Origin: an uncultured Alphaproteobacteria bacterium
GTDB taxonomy: Bacteria > Pseudomonadota > Alphaproteobacteria > CAAHEQ01 > UBA3637
NCBI GenBank assembly: GCA_905236245.1
Contig: CAJOPC010000026.1
Location: 1-45,094 of the forward strand
Length of the DNA stretch: 45,094 bases
Direction of reading: 5' to 3'
Each line of letters starts with the position of its first letter. Positions within the stretch are counted from its first letter, which is position 1. Shown here in pieces: positions 44,459-45,094 of the stretch. The notes under the pieces are model-generated. The model had not been told where the DNA came from. It made no database searches and worked only from the letters and a program-made list of their open reading frames with translations. The position numbers were made by a program, and so were the translations under genes.

Positions 44459-44487
44459 TTGCAATTTATCAAAAAAAATGATAAAGT
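44459..44487 (+). promoter_or_regulatory. ppdK promoter with internal inverted repeat
   Basis: TTGCAA (44459-44464), 17 bp, TAAAGT (44482-44487). TTTATCA (44465-44471) and TGATAAA (44479-44485) form an inverted repeat across spacer and -10, a possible operator. The 5' untranslated region would be about 105 nt and contains a second hairpin, CCGATTT (44553-44559) / AAATCGG (44571-44577), just before the AAGGAAG ribosome binding site. Confidence 0.5.
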
Positions 44488-44599
44488 TCTCGCATCAAAA
44501 AAAGACGATTTTCCACGAAATCCAAAAGATGTGGTTTTTTGTATGACGAACTCCGATTTTTAAACCAAACAAATCGGTTATGAAAGGAAGAAAAGTTAA

Positions 44600-45094
44600 A
44601 TGACAAAATGGGTATATACATTTGGTGACGGCAAGGCTGAAGGTAATGCCGGCATGCGTAATTTATTGGGTGGTAAAGGTGCCAACTTAGCTGAAATGTC
44701 CAGCATTGGATGTCCTGTTCCTCCTGGCTTTACAATCACAACAGAGGCTTGTACATATTACTATGAAAATAACAAGTCTTATTCTGAAGAATTAAAAGAA
44801 CAAGTAAAAGCTGGGTTGGCCAGCGTGGAAGCTTTGATGGGCCGTAAATTTGGTGATCCGGAAAATCCGTTGTTGTTCTCTGTCCGTTCTGGCGCTCGCG
44901 TTTCTATGCCAGGTATGATGGACACAATTTTGAACTTGGGCTTAAACGATCAAACGGTTGAAGGTTTGGCCAAAGTTTCCAACAATCCAAAGTTTGCTTA
45001 TGACTCATATCGTCGTTTTATTCAGATGTATTCTGACACAGCTATGGGCGTTGATATCCATAAGTTTGAAGCTGTTTTGGATCGCGTTCGTGAA
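44600..45094 (+). CDS. ppdK: pyruvate, phosphate dikinase (N-terminal part, cut by window end)
   Basis: 165 codons from ATG 44600, open to the right edge; the family is about 880-900 aa. It interconverts pyruvate and phosphoenolpyruvate using ATP and Pi (or PPi in the glycolytic direction). The nucleotide-binding N-domain is recognised by [61 protein letters not shown] and SYRRFIQMY. The catalytic His domain lies outside. AAGGAAG precedes the start. Confidence 0.95.
   Translation, partial: MTKWVYTFGDGKAEGNAGMRNLLGGKGANLAEMSSIGCPVPPGFTITTEACTYYYENNKSYSEELKEQVKAGLASVEALMGRKFGDPENPLLFSVRSGARVSMPGMMDTILNLGLNDQTVEGLAKVSNNPKFAYDSYRRFIQMYSDTAMGVDIHKFEAVLDRVRE

Overview
The window is typical of a compact, AT-rich genome of a Gram-negative bacterium, most likely an alphaproteobacterium. 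Supporting evidence is the MlaA/MlaC outer-membrane lipid system, a rplU-rpmA-GNAT-obgE cluster, pyruvate phosphate dikinase next to obgE, and a VirB8-type protein. Placing it in an uncultured gut lineage is an inference, based on the AT-rich compact layout, a pilin-like gene with an RSMLE start motif, and a glutamyl-tRNA synthetase that resembles the clostridial form.

Most of the window is housekeeping. 3.6-5.5 kb holds tig and clpP. 5.5-9.3 kb holds a VirB8-like gene, a small secreted protein, recG and an HNH protein. 9.4-13.0 kb holds divergent argS and gltX-slyX. 14.6-21.4 kb holds queA, a lipoprotein, xerC, priA, a membrane protein, a DUF167 protein, xth and a possible secreted zincin. 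21.4-24.3 kb holds hisS, a membrane protein and a ZntB/CorA transporter. 29.4-36.3 kb holds aas and a TetR regulator, tRNA-Arg, rpsU, glyS, an Ala-rich exported protein and mlaAC. 36.4-40.3 kb holds a secreted protein, an unusual two-AAA Clp ATPase and mutY. 42.1-45.1 kb holds rplU, rpmA, a GNAT, obgE and the start of ppdK.

The unusual component is a set of large cysteine-rich exported proteins inserted singly between housekeeping genes: a 952-aa pilin-like protein (0.5-3.4 kb), a 244-aa protein (13.0-13.8 kb), a 704-aa lipoprotein and an 868-aa secreted protein in tandem (24.4-29.3 kb), and a 538-aa lipoprotein (40.4-42.0 kb). Three share an N-terminal Cys-rich domain. Two share a lectin-like module linked to a DC-x(n)-YC box. 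Two share a YC-x3-RD-x2-G-x-C-x4-CC repeat, present 13 times in the largest. Each has its own TTGACA promoter with a 17-bp spacer. This looks like a modular, disulfide-rich cell-surface system whose function I cannot assign.

Regulatory layout is also notable. Four genes (queA, the 134-aa lipoprotein, the zincin-like gene, obgE) have a -10 box ending 6-7 nt before the start codon and no Shine-Dalgarno, so they look leaderless. Six convergent gene pairs end within -16 to +6 nt of each other with no separating terminator. The glyS promoter lies inside the terminator hairpin of the upstream gene, and three tandem 11-bp repeats lead into the aas promoter.
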